From CAWKAV01 sp963847735 (GTDB lineage Bacteria > Desulfobacterota > Desulfuromonadia > Desulfuromonadales > BM103), in contig CAWKAV010000010.1 of assembly GCA_963847735.1 (NCBI GenBank), positions 40,435 through 104,434 of the forward strand: a DNA stretch of 64,000 nucleotides. The letters run 5' to 3'. The stretch's first letter is position 1, and every line of letters starts with the position of its first letter. Position numbers and translations under genes: made by a program. The notes under the pieces are model-generated. The model saw only the letters and a program-made list of their open reading frames with translations, ran no database searches and was not told the origin of the DNA. Of this stretch, positions 8,785-18,017 are shown piece after piece.

Positions 8785-9774
8785 TTACGACGCGCTGGCC
8801 TTGTCCTGCTTCCCCTGGCGCTTCAGCTGGTGGATGATCCCGGATTTCTCGAGAGCGATGGCGGCATGATGGGCCAACTGGACGAGAAACTGCAGGTTCT
8901 GCTCGGTGAATGGTGTGTTCTCGCCGTGACCGAAGAGGATCATGTCGCCGATGGCCCGGTCGCGAAGATAGAGGGGGACCGAGAGCAGGCCGGGGTCTGC
9001 AACCAGGTGCTGTTCCTCCTTGGTAACCCGGTCCATCATGTAGGCGGGTAGCTGCGAAGGGACCACCAGCGGGCTGCCGCTGCGGGCGATGTCGAGAAGC
9101 AGACCTTCAGGCAGTTGCTCGGTGTGCTCCAGTGCGAAGTCGACCGCGACGCCACGACTCATCTTGATGCCGAAATGGCTGCGGCCATTGGCGCGCATCA
9201 GGGCAAGCAGGCCGCGCTTGGCGTCCAGGGTGTCGAGGGCCGCGTCAAGCAGGCGGCCCAGCAGGTCGCTGACCTCGATGGCCGAGTTGATCTTTTCAAT
9301 GGCTTCACTGAGGGCGGTCATCATGGTCAGCGACTGCACCATTTCCCGGTTGCGGTGTTCCAGCTCGACCAGCAGGGCCTTGTTCTGGAGGCGCAGGTCA
9401 ATCTGGGCAAAAGCCCGGTCGATGACGTTGAAGAGAATTTCCGAGGTGTCGATCGGGCGCACGATGAAGTCGAAGGCGCCGTGCCTCAACGCCTGCAGCA
9501 GGTTGAAAGATGAGGCATTGTGCGTGGTCAGGATGACCTCGGTCTCGGGGTAATGCTGCTTGATTTTCTGCAGCAGGTACAGGCCGCTGCGGGTCGGCAG
9601 GTCCGTTTCCGTGATGACCAGGTTGGCAGGCTTCTGCTTGATCAGCTCAAAGGCCGCTTCGGCGGTCTCCGCTTCAAGGACGGAGTCCTCTCTTTCCATC
9701 AGCATGGACTTGAGCTGCTGCCGACGTTTGGCAACGTCATCGACAATCAGGATGTTGTGATCGTTGGTCAACAT
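8785..9774 (-). CDS. Pseudo-receiver plus GAF domain regulator
   Basis: 329 residues: an N-terminal receiver fold (ILIVDDVAKRR, then LVITETDLPTRSG), a short coiled linker near residues 125-150 and a GAF domain to about residue 310. The phospho-acceptor Asp is replaced by Glu (VITE), and the conserved Lys of the KP motif is Arg (IVRPID), so normal phosphorylation looks unlikely. GAF domains bind small ligands or mediate dimerisation. No output domain is present. The MshEN-like gene lies upstream in the same direction, about 200 bases away. Confidence 0.8.
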   Translation of the reverse strand: MLTNDHNILIVDDVAKRRQQLKSMLMEREDSVLEAETAEAAFELIKQKPANLVITETDLPTRSGLYLLQKIKQHYPETEVILTTHNASSFNLLQALRHGAFDFIVRPIDTSEILFNVIDRAFAQIDLRLQNKALLVELEHRNREMVQSLTMMTALSEAIEKINSAIEVSDLLGRLLDAALDTLDAKRGLLALMRANGRSHFGIKMSRGVAVDFALEHTEQLPEGLLLDIARSGSPLVVPSQLPAYMMDRVTKEEQHLVADPGLLSVPLYLRDRAIGDMILFGHGENTPFTEQNLQFLVQLAHHAAIALEKSGIIHQLKRQGKQDKASAS

Positions 9775-9977
9775 GGCCAGTGAATCCCGACAGGCAGTCT
9801 AGCTGTGGTTGCGCCTCCAACGGTGAATTGTCTGGGGGACACGAGTGAACATTCCTGAATAATAGCCAAGGCAGATGCTCGACACAAGCGTTAAACGGTT
9901 CTAAACCCAGCGTAGATCCCGCGATCCACTTTTGCCGGGAGCCAGCGGTGTCGTCGATCGTCCTGCAACTGAATCGT

Positions 9978-10688
9978 TTACTGGTCGGATTTTGCCACAC
10001 CCTGCAGGAACGAGTTCAAGAGATCGTCCAGATCCTTGATCAAGGGAGAATTCCGCTTTATGAGCAGGCGCATCAGTTGCTCAAAGCTGTCTTCGAGGCG
10101 CTTGATGGTCAGGGCGAGAGGCAGTTCCTCTTCATCCTCCTCGAAGCGGGATGGGGGAGGGAAGGGAGCATGGGCAGCGCTGTGGCCGGTTCCAGCCCGG
10201 CGGCTTGCGGCCACGCCATATTGCAGATTGATCGCTTTGAGAATGGTTTCCGCCGAGACCATGGTCGGCTTGATCCAGCATTCGGTGAGAAACTGCAAGG
10301 CATCGATGACGGACAGGTTGGTGGGGTCCGGCATGGCGACCACAAGGTGCATGATCCCCCTGATTTCAACCCGGTCGACCGGGATGACGCAAAACTCGCG
10401 CGCTTTGGACTCGGGAATATAGTCAAGCACTTCAGCGGGGATTCTGTGCGTGATCAAGTCGATCTCGGGCAAGTTAAACTGCCTGGCCAGGAACGTACGG
10501 AGCTCCTGCTCGCTGATGTAGCCCAGCCTGACCAAAGATTCGCCCATCCGCCCGCCCCAGTGGCGTTTGTAGGAGAGTGCCGCGTTCAGTTGGAACCCGT
10601 CAATCAAGCCTTCCCTGATGAGAAGTTCTCCCAACTTGAGGTTCTTTTCCAGGACTCCCTCCCTCTTGCTTTGCTGAATGCCAGCCAA
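9978..10688 (-). CDS. Stand-alone MshEN/GspE N-terminal domain protein
   Basis: 236 residues. The N-terminal 150 resemble the T2SS/type IV pilus ATPase N-domain: LGELLIREGLIDGFQLNAAL, LVRLGYISEQEL and LARQFNLPEIDL, followed by the second sub-domain with LVVAMPDPTNLSVID. No Walker motifs or ATPase domain follow. Instead there is a Pro/Glu-rich linker and a helical tail. In MshE-type proteins this domain can bind c-di-GMP, so a free-standing copy may be a c-di-GMP effector. The link to the pga operon downstream is only a guess. Confidence 0.75.
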   Translation of the reverse strand: MAGIQQSKREGVLEKNLKLGELLIREGLIDGFQLNAALSYKRHWGGRMGESLVRLGYISEQELRTFLARQFNLPEIDLITHRIPAEVLDYIPESKAREFCVIPVDRVEIRGIMHLVVAMPDPTNLSVIDALQFLTECWIKPTMVSAETILKAINLQYGVAASRRAGTGHSAAHAPFPPPSRFEEDEEELPLALTIKRLEDSFEQLMRLLIKRNSPLIKDLDDLLNSFLQGVAKSDQ

Positions 10689-10843
10689 CGCCTGATAAAA
10701 GGCTTTAACATGTCAGAACTTAACATCAAATCGCTGCAAAGAAAATCGTAAATTGAATTTATGTTTTTCCTCACTCAATGAATCCGGGGGTCAAGCCGCG
10801 GTCGGGGCTCAGGTTACAAAGACCGAACGCCGCGGCAAGCCAC

Positions 10844-11911
10844 TCAGGTGATGGCCGCAGTGGCCTCTCGGGGAAAGAATTTTTTCTGCAGCCAGAAGGC
10901 AAGGTTCACCAGCGTGATGAGCGCCGGCACCTCGACCAGCGGGCCGATGACCGCGGTGAAAGCGACCGCCGAGTCGAGCCCGAACACCGCCACGGCAACC
11001 GCGATCGCCAGTTCGAAGTTGTTGCCTGCGGCCGTAAACGCCACCGTTGCCGTTTTGCTGTAGTCGGCACCGATCTTCACTCCCATCATGAAGCTGACCA
11101 GGAACATGACGATGAAATAGATCAGCAGGGGGACGGCAATCCGGACGACGTCCAGCGGGATGGTGACGATCAGCCCGCCTTTCAGGCTGAACATCACGAC
11201 GATGGTGAAGAGCAGCGCTGTCAGGGTGATCGGGCTGATGCGCGGGATGAAGACCTCCTCGTACCACCGACGGCCCTTGATGGGAATCAGCGTGTAGCGG
11301 GTCGCGATGCCGGCGATGAACGGAATGCCGAGGTAGATGAAGACACTCTCGGCAATCTGGCCGATGGTCACCTCGACGACCGCACCTTCCAGGCCGAGCA
11401 GCGGTGGCAGCACCGTGATGAACAACCAGGCGTAGATGCTGTAGAAGAGCACCTGGAAAATACTGTTGAAGGCGACCAGCCCGGCGCAATATTCGGTGTT
11501 CCCTTTGGCCAGTTCGTTCCAGACGATGACCATGGCGATACAGCGTGCCAGGCCGATCATGATCAGACCGACCATGTACTCCGGGTAGCCGGAGAGAAAG
11601 GTGACTGCCAGCAGGAACATGAGAATCGGACCGATGACCCAGTTTTGCAGCAGGGACAGGCCGAGAATCTTGCGATTGCGAAATACCTCGCCGAGTTCCT
11701 CATACTTCACCTTGGCCAGGGGTGGGTACATCATCAGGATCAGGCCGATGGCGATCGGGATATTGGTGGTGCCGACGCTGAATGCGTTCACCACATCCTT
11801 GATGCCGGGGACCAGCCAGCCGCCGATCACGCCGACCAACATGGCCAGGAAAATCCACAGGGTGAGGAAGCGATCCAGGAAAGAGAGCTCTTTCGTCAAG
11901 CCGTGTTCCAT
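10844..11911 (-). CDS. acr3: ACR3-family arsenite efflux permease
   Basis: 355 residues with about ten membrane spans and ACR3 signatures: IGLILMMYPPLAKVKYEEL, a conserved Cys in GLARCIAMVIVWN, and TAAGNNFELAIAVAV. It pumps As(III) out of the cell. It is the last gene of the arsR-gapdh-arsJ-acr3 operon, 17 bases after arsJ. The start at 11911 has CAGGAG 6 bases upstream. A longer open frame to 12226 only overlaps arsJ. No clear terminator follows. Confidence 0.93.
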   Translation of the reverse strand: MEHGLTKELSFLDRFLTLWIFLAMLVGVIGGWLVPGIKDVVNAFSVGTTNIPIAIGLILMMYPPLAKVKYEELGEVFRNRKILGLSLLQNWVIGPILMFLLAVTFLSGYPEYMVGLIMIGLARCIAMVIVWNELAKGNTEYCAGLVAFNSIFQVLFYSIYAWLFITVLPPLLGLEGAVVEVTIGQIAESVFIYLGIPFIAGIATRYTLIPIKGRRWYEEVFIPRISPITLTALLFTIVVMFSLKGGLIVTIPLDVVRIAVPLLIYFIVMFLVSFMMGVKIGADYSKTATVAFTAAGNNFELAIAVAVAVFGLDSAVAFTAVIGPLVEVPALITLVNLAFWLQKKFFPREATAAIT

Positions 11912-11928
11912 GTCCGACTCCTGAAGGA

Positions 11929-13155
11929 TTAAGGTTGTGCGCCCTTTGCCATCGTGCCCCGCGGGAGCCGCAGAGAGATCAGGGCGGCGGTCGCGACGAA
12001 CGCAGCGGACACCCAGAGGCACGCCACCAAGCCGCCGAAGTGGAAGACCAGCCCGGAGAGCAGGGTTCCAATCAGGCGGCCCAGGGCGTTGGCCATGTAG
12101 TAGAAGCCGACGTTCAGGGCGGCCTGGTCGCTTTCGGTATAGGCGAGGATCAGGTAGCTGTGGACCGAGGAGTTGACCGCGAAAACCAAGCCGAACAAGG
12201 CCAGGCCGCTGACCACGGTCACCCACGGGGAAAGTCCCAGGCCGACCCCCATGGCGATCAGGGCGGTCAGCCCCGCCAGGAGGAAGGCCCCGGTCGTCGC
12301 CGTGCCGCCGCGCGGCGTCCCTCCGGCAAGGGCGCTGTCGAGAAGTTTTGGCGCCAGGGCCTGCACCCCGCCGTAGCCGATCACCCAGATGGCCAGGAAG
12401 CCGCCCACCTCGGCGTGACTCCAGCCCAGGCTGGCGGAGAGGAAAACCGGCAGACCGACCACGAACCAGATGTCGCGCGAGCCGAACAGGAACAGCCGCG
12501 CCGCTGAAAGCAGGTTGATCTCCCGGCTTTTCGAGAGGATCTGGGAGAACTGGACCTTGGCCCTGGCCCGCCCCATGTCACCGGGCAGGGAGATGACCGT
12601 AGCAATCAGGACGCACAACAACCCGGCGGCCATGGCGACCAAGGACCCCCTGAAACCCAGCCAGGTCAACAAGACGCCGCCGAGGAAAAACCCCGCACCC
12701 TTCAGGGCATTCTTCGATCCTGTGAGGATCGCCACCCACTTGAAAAGCACTCCTTCGGCTTCTTCCGGGATAAGCACCTTGATGGCGCTTTTCGAGCTCA
12801 TCTTGGTCAGGTCCTTGGCGATTCCTGACAAAGCCTGGGCCGCCATCACGTAGGCAACCGACCAGGCTGCCGGCCAGCCGGGATCGAGCAAGGCGAGGGA
12901 CAGGAGGGCGAAGACCTGCAAGGCCAGCCCGGAGAAGAGGGTTACCTTCAGGCCCATGCGCGTGCCGACCCAGCCTCCGAGCAGGTTGGTGACGACCCCG
13001 CAGAACTCATAGAGCAGGAAGAGGAAGGCGATCTGCACCGCCGAATAGCCCTGGTCGTAAAAGTGCAGCAGCACCAGCATGCGCAGGGCGCCGTCGGTCA
13101 GGGTGAACCCCCAGTAGGCCGCGGTCACCAGGGTGTAATTGCGCAGATCGGTCAT
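11929..13155 (-). CDS. arsJ: ArsJ organoarsenical (1-arseno-3-phosphoglycerate) exporter
   Basis: A 408-residue MFS permease with about 12 spans. The opening MTDLRNYTLVTAAYWGFTLT and the stretch LTKMSSKSAIKVLIP are typical of ArsJ. In established work (the ArsJ-GAPDH arsenate pathway) ArsJ expels 1-arseno-3-phosphoglycerate, which then breaks down to arsenate outside the cell. The neighbour 9 bases upstream is the partner GAPDH, which supports this assignment strongly over a generic MFS transporter. Confidence 0.92.
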   Translation of the reverse strand: MTDLRNYTLVTAAYWGFTLTDGALRMLVLLHFYDQGYSAVQIAFLFLLYEFCGVVTNLLGGWVGTRMGLKVTLFSGLALQVFALLSLALLDPGWPAAWSVAYVMAAQALSGIAKDLTKMSSKSAIKVLIPEEAEGVLFKWVAILTGSKNALKGAGFFLGGVLLTWLGFRGSLVAMAAGLLCVLIATVISLPGDMGRARAKVQFSQILSKSREINLLSAARLFLFGSRDIWFVVGLPVFLSASLGWSHAEVGGFLAIWVIGYGGVQALAPKLLDSALAGGTPRGGTATTGAFLLAGLTALIAMGVGLGLSPWVTVVSGLALFGLVFAVNSSVHSYLILAYTESDQAALNVGFYYMANALGRLIGTLLSGLVFHFGGLVACLWVSAAFVATAALISLRLPRGTMAKGAQP

Positions 13156-13164
13156 CGTCGTCCC

Positions 13165-14175
13165 TCAGCCCAGAGCCCGGCCGACTTTCATGCAGAGCTC
13201 CATCATCCGGTGAATGTAGCCTGTCTCGTTGTCGTACCAGGCCAGGACCTTGAGCTGGGTCCCGTCCACGACCATGGTCGAGAGCGCATCGATGATCGCT
13301 GACCGGGGATCCCCCTTGTAGTCGATCGAGACCAGCGGGCGCTCTTCAACGCCGAGGATCCCCTTGAGGTAGGAGCGTTCGGCTTCCTTGAAGAGGGCGT
13401 TGATCTCTGCCTCGGTCACCGGCCGTTTCATCTCGAAGACCGCGTCGGTGATCGAGGCATTCAGCAGCGGCACTCGCACGGCCAGACCATTGAGCTTCCC
13501 CTTAAGCTCCGGGTAGATCAGGGTGATGGCGGTGGCCGAGCCGGTGGTAGTCGGGATCAGCGACAGGCTCGCCGCCCGGGCCCGCCGCAGGTCCTTGTGC
13601 GGCGCATCGACGATCACCTGGGTGTTGGTCTGATCATGGATGGTGGTGATGACGCCATGCTCGAGGCCAATCTGTTCATGCAGCACCTTGACCACCGGGG
13701 CCAGGCAGTTGGTCGTGCAGGAAGCGGCCGTCAGCAGGTCGTGCTGACCCGGGTCATAGAGATGGTCGTTTACCCCCATGACGATGTTGAGGGCGCCCTC
13801 CTTGACCGGCGCCGCCACGATCACTTTTCTGACCCCCTGGTCAAGGTAAGGTTGCAGAAGTTCCGGGGTGCGGAATTTTCCCGTGGCTTCGATGACGATG
13901 TCGACGCCCAGCTCCGCCCAGCGGATATCACCGGGGGCTTTCTCTTCACTGAAACCGACCGCCGTGCCGTCGATCACAAGTGCACCGCCGACAATCCGGA
14001 TGTCCCGGTCCCAGCGGCCATGTACCGAGTCGAATTCGAGCAGGTGGCCTGCCGCGGCGAGCCCCCCCTTGATTTCATTGACGTGAACAATCTCCAACTC
14101 CGGCCAGCCCCAGGCTGTTCGCAGTGCGAGGCGGCCCATGCGGCCAAAACCGTTGATCCCGACGCGAATACTCAT
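13165..14175 (-). CDS. Arsenate-pathway glyceraldehyde-3-phosphate dehydrogenase
   Basis: 336 residues with the NAD-binding GINGFGRMGR, the catalytic ASCTTNCLAP (Cys about residue 154) and a C-terminal WYDNETGY. In ars operons this enzyme uses arsenate in place of phosphate to make the unstable 1-arseno-3-phosphoglycerate, the substrate of ArsJ. The operon position makes that role more likely than central glycolysis. The start at 14175 (MSIRVGING) fits the family; a longer frame to 14334 would add 53 foreign residues. Confidence 0.92.
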   Translation of the reverse strand: MSIRVGINGFGRMGRLALRTAWGWPELEIVHVNEIKGGLAAAGHLLEFDSVHGRWDRDIRIVGGALVIDGTAVGFSEEKAPGDIRWAELGVDIVIEATGKFRTPELLQPYLDQGVRKVIVAAPVKEGALNIVMGVNDHLYDPGQHDLLTAASCTTNCLAPVVKVLHEQIGLEHGVITTIHDQTNTQVIVDAPHKDLRRARAASLSLIPTTTGSATAITLIYPELKGKLNGLAVRVPLLNASITDAVFEMKRPVTEAEINALFKEAERSYLKGILGVEERPLVSIDYKGDPRSAIIDALSTMVVDGTQLKVLAWYDNETGYIHRMMELCMKVGRALG

Positions 14176-14370
14176 AATGGAGAATCCTGAAAGTGAGAGC
14201 ACTGAAAACTTAATTCGACAGGATGGCTGATTTGCCCTGCCAAGCTGTATAGCCAATTGTTCTGACTGCTGGGTCCGAATAATGGCTCCGGTGCAGGCTG
14301 GAGCCGAATGATTCGTCTGGACGGCCTCTGGCATTTTTCTGCACGGGAAGATCTTTTCCAGACATACAAA

Positions 14371-14715
14371 TCAACAGGCCTTGCTGCCTTGCCCGCTCTT
14401 GAACTGCTGCAACCGGGCGAGGGCCGCTGCGTGCCCGGGGTCGGCGGTGAGGTCCTTTTTGAGCAGCGGCTTGATCGCACCAATCAGGCCGGGGGCCCCA
14501 TCGTTAAACCGGTAATACATCCAGGTCCCCTGGCGGCGGTCCAGAACCCAGCCGCTCTTGCGCAGGTAAGCCAGGTGCCGGGAGATGGTCGACTGCGGCA
14601 ATTCGAGTGCGGCAATGATTTCACAGACACACAATTCTCCGGCCAGCAGCAGTGCCAGGATGCGCAGCCGGGTTACGTCGGCCAGGGCTTTGAAAATGTT
14701 TGCAGTGATTTGCAT
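14371..14715 (-). CDS. arsR: ArsR-family arsenic-responsive repressor
   Basis: 114 residues from the start at 14715: NIFKALADVTRLRIL, the metal-sensing ELCVCEI motif and a winged helix (STISRHLAYLRKSGWV). Arsenite binding at the Cys-x-Cys site should release it from DNA. A frame-mate start at 14751 would place the operator palindrome inside the gene, so 14715 is preferred, though its SD is weak (GCAGGC). It is first in the arsR-gapdh-arsJ-acr3 operon. The 195 bases before the next gene hold a small GGCTCC/GGAGCC hairpin near 14283-14306. Confidence 0.88.
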   Translation of the reverse strand: MQITANIFKALADVTRLRILALLLAGELCVCEIIAALELPQSTISRHLAYLRKSGWVLDRRQGTWMYYRFNDGAPGLIGAIKPLLKKDLTADPGHAAALARLQQFKSGQGSKAC

Positions 14716-14724
14716 GCCTGCAAA

Positions 14725-14746
14725 TATATCCGCTAAAACGGATATA
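14725..14746. promoter_or_regulatory. ArsR operator palindrome
   Basis: TATATCCG (14725-14732) and CGGATATA (14739-14746) form a perfect 8-6-8 inverted repeat immediately before the preferred arsR start. Position and symmetry fit an autoregulatory ArsR site. Confidence 0.75.
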
Positions 14747-14900
14747 GTCAACCGGCCGCGACCGCCTGATCGACGAAATCCTGAAGGAAAGGTGTTGCCG
14801 TTGGTTGGTCGTTCGGGAAGGGCCTGGTTTGCAAAGATCGGCCGGGCAGGATGGCCTGCCCGGCCGTGTACTCTCTGTGAAGCCTGGTCAGGATCAGCTG

Positions 14901-15233
14901 TTATTCGGAAACCTGGGGGACATGTGTCGCCGGATCGCGGAGCCGGTCGCGATTCCTGTCCCTGGTCTGGTCTCCGGTTCTCATGCCGTTTTGTGCCCCG
15001 GCCCGGCCACTTTCCTGGCGATACTGGTAACGGTTCTGGTGCTTGTATTGCTGTTTGTATTGCTGTTTGTATTGCTGCTGTTGAGTGCTGCCGCTCTGTA
15101 TCATGTTCATGCCGCCGCCCCGGGCACCCGCGCCGCCGTTACCGCCTCCCCTGGCCATGGCCAGTTCCGGCCCGGCTGCGATCGCCAGGATTGCGGTAAA
15201 AATACCGATTGCGTAAATTTTGCGAATCTTCAT
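14901..15233 (-). CDS. Small secreted Gly/Gln-rich protein
   Basis: 110 residues: signal peptide (cleavage near AMARGG), a glycine-rich block and a run of QQYK units (three in tandem) followed by an Arg/Asp-rich tail. AAGGAG lies 8 bases before the start at 15233. The family is not recognised. Low-complexity exported proteins of this sort also occur at 2425-2820 in this window. The downstream half of the gene is low-complexity, so coding confidence rests on the SD and the signal peptide. Confidence 0.6.
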   Translation of the reverse strand: MKIRKIYAIGIFTAILAIAAGPELAMARGGGNGGAGARGGGMNMIQSGSTQQQQYKQQYKQQYKHQNRYQYRQESGRAGAQNGMRTGDQTRDRNRDRLRDPATHVPQVSE

Positions 15234-15569
15234 CGTGTTGCTCCTTGCCGTTTGAGTTGAATGATCAGGGCCCATTGTCTTGGAGCATTAGACGCGGCAC
15301 ATATCATAAGGTTTACATCTTTTAATTTTTATTCTGGTCATCCCCCGTTTTTTACCGAGATATTGATGGGTTGATCTGTAAACAATAATCCCCCAGCGGG
15401 GATGGCACCGGTATCCGGCAAATGGGACGGAACAGAACCGAAGGGCCAACGGCAAAAGGGGGGGGGCGGCTTGGGGGTTTACTTATGCAAAGGATGTTTG
15501 AACGGGCGGACCCGGCTGCCGCGAGCCTCTGCGCTCGTATTCAGCATGGAATTTTCGGTCCACCCGCCC

Positions 15570-16205
15570 TCAGCGGGGCTTCTGGCCCGTCAGCAGGAAG
15601 ACCGGGTAGCCGTGCTCATCTGCACCGCGCTCTTTAAAGATCGTATGCACAGTTCTCGTTTTCAGGAAAGTGAAGCCCAGCTCCGCCAGCCGGGTGATGA
15701 GTACCTGCGGGTCTAAACCGTGGTGGACAACGCCGGTGGGGTCATCATGGAATGTCCCGTCTTCTTTCTGCAGGTCGGCCAGGGCCAGGGTCCCCCCCGG
15801 CCTCAATGCCTGGCTCAGGTTGTACAGCAGGGTTTCGGTCGCTGCAATGTGATGCAGCACCATGCTGGAGAAGACCAGGTCATAGGCAGCGTTGGGCAGC
15901 GTCCAGCTCTCCGGCGGGATCAGGCCCGGCGTTACATTCTCCAGGCCGAGGTCCCGGGTTTTCCTGCGCAATTCTTCCAGCATACCCGCCGAGGTGTCGA
16001 CGGCCGTCAACCAGCCGACCTTCGATGCCAGCTGCAGCCCGCACAGGCCGGTTCCGCAGCCGTACTCAAGGACCTGCAGCTCGCGGTGCAGGTGGACACT
16101 CTCGGCAATTGCCGCAGAAACCGCTTCAGCCAGCAGGCGTCGCTGCGGCTTCTTATCCCAACTGGCGGCGACTTTGTCGAAGTTGCGAGGGGGTGCTTGG
16201 CTCAT
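15570..16205 (-). CDS. Class I SAM-dependent methyltransferase
   Basis: 211 residues with motif I VLEYGCGTGLCG, motif II AVDTSAGML, and the DLVFSSMVLHHI and LRPGGTLALADL strands of UbiE/Methyltransf_11-type enzymes. It methylates an unidentified small molecule. It is close to pgaD but separated by about 70 bases with no sign of a shared role. The 290 bases downstream (15276-15569) show no gene. Confidence 0.85.
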   Translation of the reverse strand: MSQAPPRNFDKVAASWDKKPQRRLLAEAVSAAIAESVHLHRELQVLEYGCGTGLCGLQLASKVGWLTAVDTSAGMLEELRRKTRDLGLENVTPGLIPPESWTLPNAAYDLVFSSMVLHHIAATETLLYNLSQALRPGGTLALADLQKEDGTFHDDPTGVVHHGLDPQVLITRLAELGFTFLKTRTVHTIFKERGADEHGYPVFLLTGQKPR

Positions 16206-16276
16206 GAGTAAACCTTTCTCGCTGTGTATGACAATCTACCCGAAAAAGGCGGAATGTCACCCTTCCAGTCGATTCC

Positions 16277-16735
16277 TTATCGGAGGCCGCCTGAGCCGTT
16301 TAGATAGCTGATCAGCCGGCCGTGGGTGTCGTGTTCCAGGATCACGCGCTTGGCGGCCTGCAGTTCTTGCAGCCGGTCCGTATCGATCTGGAAGTGCTCA
16401 GCCTGAGCAGCGACCTTGACCGGCTCCGGATGATGGATGCGTTTCTCGTTCCGCCCGTAGCGATAAAGGTTGTAGAGCGACCAGCTTTCCAGCACCAGCC
16501 CCATCAGAAAGATGATTCCAAAATACCAGGTCAGCAGGGCAATCAGGGCATGGTAGCCACCCTGCTCGATCATGATGTCGGTGAAGAGCTGAACGCCGAA
16601 AAACCAACCGACCATGCTGATCAGGGGCCGCATGAAAAAGAAGAACAGGACCCAAAACAGCATGGTGATCAGGCTCTGGCCGTATTTCTGCTGGAATGTC
16701 TGCAGGTCGGGGCGGTTGATGATTGTCTGCGACAT
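16277..16735 (-). CDS. pgaD: Poly-beta-1,6-GlcNAc export accessory protein PgaD
   Basis: 152 residues with two membrane spans (MLFWVLFFFFMRPLISMVGW and a second near residue 70) and a soluble C-terminal tail. PgaD partners PgaC in the inner-membrane synthase complex that responds to c-di-GMP. It is assigned by position, topology and size. GGAGGAG precedes the start at 16735, 11 bases after pgaC. Last gene of the pgaABCD operon. Confidence 0.85.
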   Translation of the reverse strand: MSQTIINRPDLQTFQQKYGQSLITMLFWVLFFFFMRPLISMVGWFFGVQLFTDIMIEQGGYHALIALLTWYFGIIFLMGLVLESWSLYNLYRYGRNEKRIHHPEPVKVAAQAEHFQIDTDRLQELQAAKRVILEHDTHGRLISYLNGSGGLR

Positions 16736-16746
16736 AGCTCCTCCGT

Positions 16747-18015
16747 TTATCGACCAGGGTGGATGCCGCGGTCCTCGGTGCGCCAGCGGGCGCGCTCGCC
16801 GCGCTTCTTGAGAATCGCTTTGGGCAGGGCGACCACCGAAGTACACATGTTGAGCAGCCAGAACGCGAGCGGATACCAGATCATGACGAAGTAGTACTTG
16901 AACAGGCCCTTCTCGTAGCGATTGTCCAGGGCAAAGCTGATGGCGAACTGCAGCAGGCAGGCCAGCCCGAGGACAACGCCCGGCCAGGTCGGGATGATCG
17001 ACTCGACCCTGAATCCCGGTGGCATCACAACCACCATCCCTGCGAAGTAGAGCAGAATCACGGTCAGCATGGTGTAGGCCCAGACGATGCTGGAGAAGTA
17101 CTCTATGTAGACGGGCCACATCCGGCGCTTGGGCCAGGGCCGCAGGTTGCCGGCGTAGCGCATCAGCACCTCGTTGCCGCCCTGGGCCCAGCGCAGGCGC
17201 TGTTTCCAGAGGCCGCGCAGCGTCTCGGGCATGAGGATCCAGCAGAGGGCGTGGGGTTCGTAGCGGATGTCCCAGTAGTTCATCTGCAGTTTCCAGCTGA
17301 TGTCGATATCCTCGGTGACCATGTCGAGGCTCCAGTAGCCGACTTGCTGCAGGGCCGATTTGCGAAAAGCCGAGACCACCCCCGACATGGTGAAGATTCG
17401 GCCATAGATACGCTGGGCGCGCTTGATCAGGCCGAGAATCGCGGAAAACTCGCCGACCTGGATCTTGCCGATCAGGGTTGATCGGGTACGGATGCGTGGG
17501 TTGCCGGTCACTCCGGCGACCCGCGGGCTTTTGACGAAGTGCTGCATCATCCAGGTGACCGCGTGGCGGTCGAGCAGGGCATCGCCGTCAATGCAGACCA
17601 GGAATTCGGCCTGGCTGAGCATGCTCCCCATGCGGAGAGCCATGGCCTTCCCCTGGTTTTTTACCAGGTGCACGACCCTGACCTTGGCATGTTCTGCGGC
17701 CATAGTGTCGAGGATTGCACCGGTCTGGTCAGTGCTGCCGTCGTTGATGGCGATGATGTCGTAGTCGGGATAATCCAGTGCGAGCAGGCTCTGCAAGGTT
17801 TCGTTGATATTGTCGGCTTCGTTGAAGCAGGGGATGATGACTGAGACGGCCGGGTAGTGGTCGAGCTGCGGCGGGTCGTCCCAATTGTTAAGCTGGCGCT
17901 CCCAGCGGAAATAGTAGTAGATCGCGCCGATCATCCAGAGAAAAGCCATGAACAACGGGTAGTAGTACGCGAAGTTCAGTAAGGCGTTGCCGATTATGGT
18001 GGACAGTTCCCTCAT
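16747..18015 (-). CDS. pgaC: Poly-beta-1,6-N-acetyl-D-glucosamine synthase PgaC
   Basis: A 422-residue inner-membrane family 2 glycosyltransferase. Visible catalytic motifs are DGSTD (residues 92-96), DGD (143-145), TED (234-236) and QRLRW (272-276), flanked by N- and C-terminal membrane spans. It polymerises UDP-GlcNAc into the biofilm polysaccharide PNAG. It lies 2 bases after pgaB, which makes tight co-translation likely. Confidence 0.95.
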   Translation of the reverse strand: MRELSTIIGNALLNFAYYYPLFMAFLWMIGAIYYYFRWERQLNNWDDPPQLDHYPAVSVIIPCFNEADNINETLQSLLALDYPDYDIIAINDGSTDQTGAILDTMAAEHAKVRVVHLVKNQGKAMALRMGSMLSQAEFLVCIDGDALLDRHAVTWMMQHFVKSPRVAGVTGNPRIRTRSTLIGKIQVGEFSAILGLIKRAQRIYGRIFTMSGVVSAFRKSALQQVGYWSLDMVTEDIDISWKLQMNYWDIRYEPHALCWILMPETLRGLWKQRLRWAQGGNEVLMRYAGNLRPWPKRRMWPVYIEYFSSIVWAYTMLTVILLYFAGMVVVMPPGFRVESIIPTWPGVVLGLACLLQFAISFALDNRYEKGLFKYYFVMIWYPLAFWLLNMCTSVVALPKAILKKRGERARWRTEDRGIHPGR

Positions 18016-18017
18016 GG

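Noticed and set aside
10778..11932. A 384-codon plus-strand frame across acr3
   Set aside because: Asp/His/Gln-rich antisense of a membrane protein; acr3 on the minus strand explains the sequence.
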